Below the pieces are notes generated by a model that was not told the origin of the DNA, searched no databases, and saw only the letters and a program-made list of their open reading frames with translations. Positions 46,833 to 49,443 of a stretch of DNA of 49,443 nucleotides are shown in pieces. Numbering within the stretch: position 1 is the stretch's first letter; every line of letters starts with the position of its first letter. A program made the position numbers and the translations under genes. Origin of the DNA: Bdellovibrionales bacterium (GTDB lineage Bacteria > Bdellovibrionota > UBA1018 > CAIMNF01). Location: assembly GCA_018969905.1 (NCBI GenBank), contig JAGWXK010000006.1:1-49443 (forward strand). Reading direction: 5' to 3'.

Positions 46833-47411
46833 ATGAAATCAACTTTGGTGGTGCTTGGCTCTGTTTTTGGAGTGATTGCGATTTGCGTGCTTTGGTTCAT
46901 CAGCGCGGGGAACGGCTTGATCGCGCTTGATGAAAAGGTGAACAGCTCCTGGTCCCAGGTTGAAAACGTCTATCAACGAAGAGCGGACCTGATTCCAAAC
47001 CTTGTGAACACCGTAAAGGGCTATGCCAAGCACGAAACCGAGCTTCTCACGGCCGTGACCGAGGCGCGTGCGTCCGTTGGCCAGATCAAAGTCAGCGCTC
47101 CAGGGGACCTCAAAAAGTTCGAAGCCGCTCAGGGGCAGCTTTCAAGTGCGCTCTCGAGGCTTATGGTCGTTGCCGAAAAATATCCTGATCTCAAGGCGAA
47201 CCAGAATTTTCTTGAACTTCAGAGTCAGCTCGAAGGAACAGAAAACCGCATCACGGTCGAGCGCCAGCGCTTCAACGAGTCTGCTCGTGAATTCAACACC
47301 GCCATTCGGCAGTTTCCGAAGTCGGTGGTAGCGGACTCCAAAGGGTTCAAGGCGCGCGAGTACTTTGAAGCAAAAAAAGGATCTGAAAACGCCCCCGAAG
47401 TGAAGTTCTGA
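46833..47411 (+). CDS. lemA: LemA family protein
   Basis: A 192-aa LemA protein. It has an N-terminal membrane helix (VVLGSVFGVIAICVLWFISAG) and then the LemA coiled domain: VNSSWSQVENVYQRRADLIPNLVNTVKGYA, SLEGTENRITVERQRFNESAREFN. LemA proteins are membrane-anchored, mostly coiled-coil and of unknown biochemical function, often next to TPM-domain or M48 genes. It heads the LemA-TPM-TPM operon with a five-base gap to the next gene. Confidence 0.93.
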   Translation: MKSTLVVLGSVFGVIAICVLWFISAGNGLIALDEKVNSSWSQVENVYQRRADLIPNLVNTVKGYAKHETELLTAVTEARASVGQIKVSAPGDLKKFEAAQGQLSSALSRLMVVAEKYPDLKANQNFLELQSQLEGTENRITVERQRFNESAREFNTAIRQFPKSVVADSKGFKAREYFEAKKGSENAPEVKF

Positions 47412-47415
47412 TCGG

Positions 47416-48213
47416 ATGCGGATATTTCGGGCATACCGGCGTTTGGTCGGGATTGGTCTTTCGCTCCTCCTTTGCACAGCCTCGGGGGCCCAGGCTTCTC
47501 TTTCGATTCCTCCGAGCCCAAGAGATTATGTGCATGATGGTGCGCAGATCCTTGACCCGGCAGCGCGTTCCCGATTGAGTGCGATTCTCTCAGCAGAGGA
47601 CAAGCGATCCGGAAACCAAGTGCTGGTCGCGACCTTCCCGGGCCTTCAAGGCGAGGACCATGTGGATTTCGTCACGCGGCTTTTTCAGGCTTGGAATCCC
47701 GGCACTAAAGACAAGAGCAATGGAGTGATCCTTGCCATATTCCAAGAGGACCGGAAGATCCGCATTGAGGTGGGCTATGGGCTTGAACCCCTGCTCACCG
47801 ATGCCAAAAGCAAAATGATCATTGAGCGCGCGATCAAGCCAAGATTTCGCGAGGGGCGGCAGGACATTGGGCTCATTGAGGGAGCGAAGGCAATCGTTGC
47901 TGTAGTGGCAGGGGAGCCGGTTCAGGTCACGAAAGAGAGTGGCCTTGCCTATCGGATGAAGAAGAATTTCTTCATTTTGCTTCCGATGTTCATTGTGTTT
48001 TGGATCATCGTTTTGGCTCGGAGCCGGAGGGGTTGGACGAGCCCTCAAGTCCGGAGACATTCAAGAAACTCATGGGACGGGCCTGATCATTGGGGTGGCT
48101 CCTCTGGTTGGGGCGGCTCTTCGGGGTGGGGTGGATCCTCTGGCGGAGGTTTTGGTGGGTTTTCAGGCGGTGGCGGAATGAGTGGTGGCGGAGGTGCCAG
48201 TGGTGATTGGTAA
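47416..48213 (+). CDS. TPM-domain protein with signal peptide, YgcG-like
   Basis: A 265-aa TPM protein. A signal peptide (LVGIGLSLLLCTASGAQA) is followed by the TPM domain (PSPRDYVHDGAQILDPAARS, QVLVATFPGLQGEDHVDFVTRLFQAWNPGTKDKSNGVILAIFQEDRKIRIEVGYGLEPLLTD), one membrane helix (FILLPMFIVFWIIVLA) and a tail of Gly/Ser/Trp repeats. TPM domains are exported or membrane-facing with a possible phosphatase-like fold; function uncertain. Its last residues overlap the second TPM gene. Confidence 0.9.
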   Translation: MRIFRAYRRLVGIGLSLLLCTASGAQASLSIPPSPRDYVHDGAQILDPAARSRLSAILSAEDKRSGNQVLVATFPGLQGEDHVDFVTRLFQAWNPGTKDKSNGVILAIFQEDRKIRIEVGYGLEPLLTDAKSKMIIERAIKPRFREGRQDIGLIEGAKAIVAVVAGEPVQVTKESGLAYRMKKNFFILLPMFIVFWIIVLARSRRGWTSPQVRRHSRNSWDGPDHWGGSSGWGGSSGWGGSSGGGFGGFSGGGGMSGGGGASGDW

Positions 48214-48631
48214 TCAGGCTCCTAACAAAAAACAGGTGATGAATGCTATTCGAATCGCTGAAGCCGGTACGAGTGGTGAGATCAGGGTTCATCTTTCCTA
48301 CAGTAAGAACGATCAGGATCTTTTGAAGTGTGCGGAGTCTTTGTTCCAAAAGCTCGGAATGCAGAACACGCGGCTTCGAAACAGTGTGCTTTTGTATTTG
48401 AATCCGAAACTCAAAAAATTCTCAATCTACGGGGATCAAGGGATTCACGAAAAGGTGGGTCCGGAATTTTGGACGAATCTTGCAAAAGAGGTGTCGATTC
48501 ACATTCGTGAAAAAGACATCACCGATGGAATAGTTTATGCGGTGGCGGCAATTGGTGCGGCGCTCAAGGAGCATTTTCCTGCGCTTGAAGAAAATCCAAA
48601 CGAAATCTCGGATGAGTTGACGGAGGACTGA
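48182..48631 (+). CDS. TPM-domain protein, second copy in the operon
   Basis: A 149-aa protein of the TPM type, related to the preceding gene: IRIAEAGTSGEIRVHLSYSK, SVLLYLNPKLKKFSIYGDQGIHEKVGPEFW and ITDGIVYAVAAIGAALKEHFP. It has no signal peptide or membrane helix. Start choice is open: GTG at 48182 overlaps the upstream gene, and ATG at 48239 (131 aa, with AGGTG close by) also fits the domain boundary. The tandem TPM pair with LemA is a typical set. Confidence 0.8.
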   Translation: MVAEVPVVIGNQAPNKKQVMNAIRIAEAGTSGEIRVHLSYSKNDQDLLKCAESLFQKLGMQNTRLRNSVLLYLNPKLKKFSIYGDQGIHEKVGPEFWTNLAKEVSIHIREKDITDGIVYAVAAIGAALKEHFPALEENPNEISDELTED

Positions 48632-48744
48632 GGGTTTTTTTGAGCTTGCAGGAAAGCGGTACGGTGAAATCCGTGCCGGAAGCCTTGTGGGAAGGGATGG
48701 CGGCATTCCGGCACGGATTCGACGGTTTTTCCTGAAGAGGGGAA

Positions 48745-49116
48745 TCAGGAAAAGGACACTTTTCTTACAAAACCTTCCAGGAATTTTCTTGCCTTTGATC
48801 GTTCGCGCACCCTGGTCCGGTCACCGTACCGGTTCAGTCGTTCCAGTGCGTGCTCGACAAGGTCTGCGAGTGCAAGGTGCAAAGTATCCGCGGATTTCTC
48901 CAGCCGCAAACCACGGTATTTGCCGCGCAGGATTTGCATTTTCACGGAGTAGAGATCCGGTCCCGGTTGTTCCGGTGCATTGTGCATTTCCAGGGTAACG
49001 CGAATTCGGGCGGTCTCCAGTCCCGGGAACTTAGAGACTAAAGGTAGAATTCTTTCGAGGACCGAAGCCCTCGTTAAATCGGACTTTTGAAGGTTCTTGA
49101 ATACAATCTGAATCAT
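48745..49116 (-). CDS. Ribosome hibernation/HPF-like protein
   Basis: A 123-aa protein of the HPF/RaiA (sigma-54 modulation) family, starting at MIQIVFKNLQKSD; a GGAG ribosome site lies seven bases upstream, which rules out the earlier ORF start. The alpha/beta fold shows IRVTLEMHNAPEQPGPDLYSVKMQIL and a helix LADLVEHALERLNRYGDRTRVRERS. It is the short form without the long HPF dimer domain and would sit in the ribosomal decoding region under starvation. It stands alone, divergent from neither neighbour. Confidence 0.8.
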   Translation of the reverse strand: MIQIVFKNLQKSDLTRASVLERILPLVSKFPGLETARIRVTLEMHNAPEQPGPDLYSVKMQILRGKYRGLRLEKSADTLHLALADLVEHALERLNRYGDRTRVRERSKARKFLEGFVRKVSFS

Positions 49117-49205
49117 GTTTGGTCTCCTCTTGTTCATGAGCAAATGCTAGGGGAGATCAAAACATTCATAAAATGGATAATAAAAATGATTACTATTGTA
49201 TAAAG

Positions 49206-49443
49206 TTATATTTTGAAGGATCGAAAAATCTTGTTTGCGAGCGGGTTCGGGATCTTTCGCGGAGAGGATATCAAAAACAGCTCCTCATGCACCCCTTGAA
49301 GCCTGCCAATCTCGATGAGATCTCCCCGGGATACTTGCATTCGTGCGGCATGAGCTGCGAGGGCCGCAATTCCGATGCCGTCTGATGCGAGGAGTTTCTT
49401 GATCGCAATGTCCTGGCTTTCCACGATGATCGACAATTCGACC
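49206..49443 (-). CDS. LysR-family regulator, C-terminal end (runs off the window)
   Basis: The reading frame reaches the right edge of the window, so the ATG listed at 49436 is not the gene start. The visible 78 residues are the end of a LysR ligand-binding domain: VESQDIAIKKLLASDGIGIAALAAHAARMQVSRGDLIEIGRL, the helix-turn before strand characteristic of LysR_substrate. The DNA-binding domain is outside. It is followed leftward by the HPF-like gene in the same direction. Confidence 0.8.
   Translation of the reverse strand, partial: VELSIIVESQDIAIKKLLASDGIGIAALAAHAARMQVSRGDLIEIGRLQGVHEELFLISSPRKIPNPLANKIFRSFKI

Noticed and set aside
49206-49436. Complete 76-aa gene at the right edge
   Set aside because: The frame stays open to the window end and the sequence is the C-terminal end of a LysR protein, so the listed ATG is internal.
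1-49443. CRISPR array or restriction-modification locus
   Set aside because: No regularly spaced repeat series and no methylase, nuclease or Cas-like protein was seen.

Overview
This window looks like a chromosomal segment of a moderate-GC predatory-type or environmental bacterium, most likely a member of the Bdellovibrionota (Bdellovibrio/Oligoflexia relatives). The reasons are the flagellin behind a sigma-28 promoter, the many exported proteins of unknown function, the RND/LolA-like exporter operon, the DUF1343 (NamZ) and PBP4 peptidoglycan genes, the tmRNA tag ending in NDYALAA and the style of the housekeeping genes. This taxonomic guess is inference; there is no 16S gene here.

Layout. 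1-9.6 kb: tRNA-Asp, an exported protein, a dicarboxylate/amino-acid symporter, a zinc-ribbon protein, uvrC (without its usual C-terminal HhH region), then a leftward TPR/gshA/metB operon (sulfur amino acids and glutathione) divergent from a glycosyltransferase. 9.6-14.2 kb: trmB, flagellin, bolA-grxD (Fe-S trafficking), epmA (EF-P modification) and a Nudix hydrolase. 14.2-25.7 kb: an envelope protein, a DOMON-like protein, namZ and a PBP4-type carboxypeptidase in one run, rmuC, a C45-type NTN hydrolase with TPRs, a Na+/H+ antiporter, an operon of a HEARH metalloprotease-like protein, an anchored protein and a b-type cytochrome, a SUI1 factor and a KirBac channel.

25.8-40.6 kb is accessory in character. 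It starts at ssrA (tmRNA), whose 3' end is repeated directly (20 nt), in inverted orientation (17 nt) and, more weakly, about 5.5 kb downstream. This looks like stacked insertions at the tmRNA 3' end, although no integrase or transposase is visible. The region holds a truncated HxlR gene duplicated from an intact copy 6.3 kb away, a frameshifted alpha/beta hydrolase with a poly-G tract at the catalytic serine, small-molecule enzymes (YdhR-like, SRPBCC, NAD(P)-binding, SDR), a Fic protein, a modular non-coding repeat in two copies, and a lipid/hydrophobe exporter operon in which an MMPL-type RND pump is fused in frame to a LolA-like periplasmic protein. A TetR regulator sits next to this pump. 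Its probable 19-bp operator also occurs in front of the SRPBCC/oxidoreductase operon 9.3 kb away, which suggests one regulon of modification enzymes plus export. A MarR-controlled NAD(P)H oxidoreductase closes the region.

40.8-49.4 kb: a TerC protein, a glyoxalase, a 5'-truncated gene remnant not captured by the ORF track, a 940-aa exported protein that joins an L,D-transpeptidase-like domain to a lytic-transglycosylase-like domain, an outer-membrane protein, a LemA/TPM/TPM operon, a ribosome hibernation factor and the 3' end of a LysR gene running off the window.

The strongest candidates for something undescribed are (1) the T-arm-mimicking repeats placed just downstream of tRNA-Asp and tmRNA, (2) the LDT-SLT fusion enzyme, (3) the RND-LolA fusion with its predicted shared operator, and (4) the Fic gene with five GTAAC/GTTAC boxes around its promoter and start.
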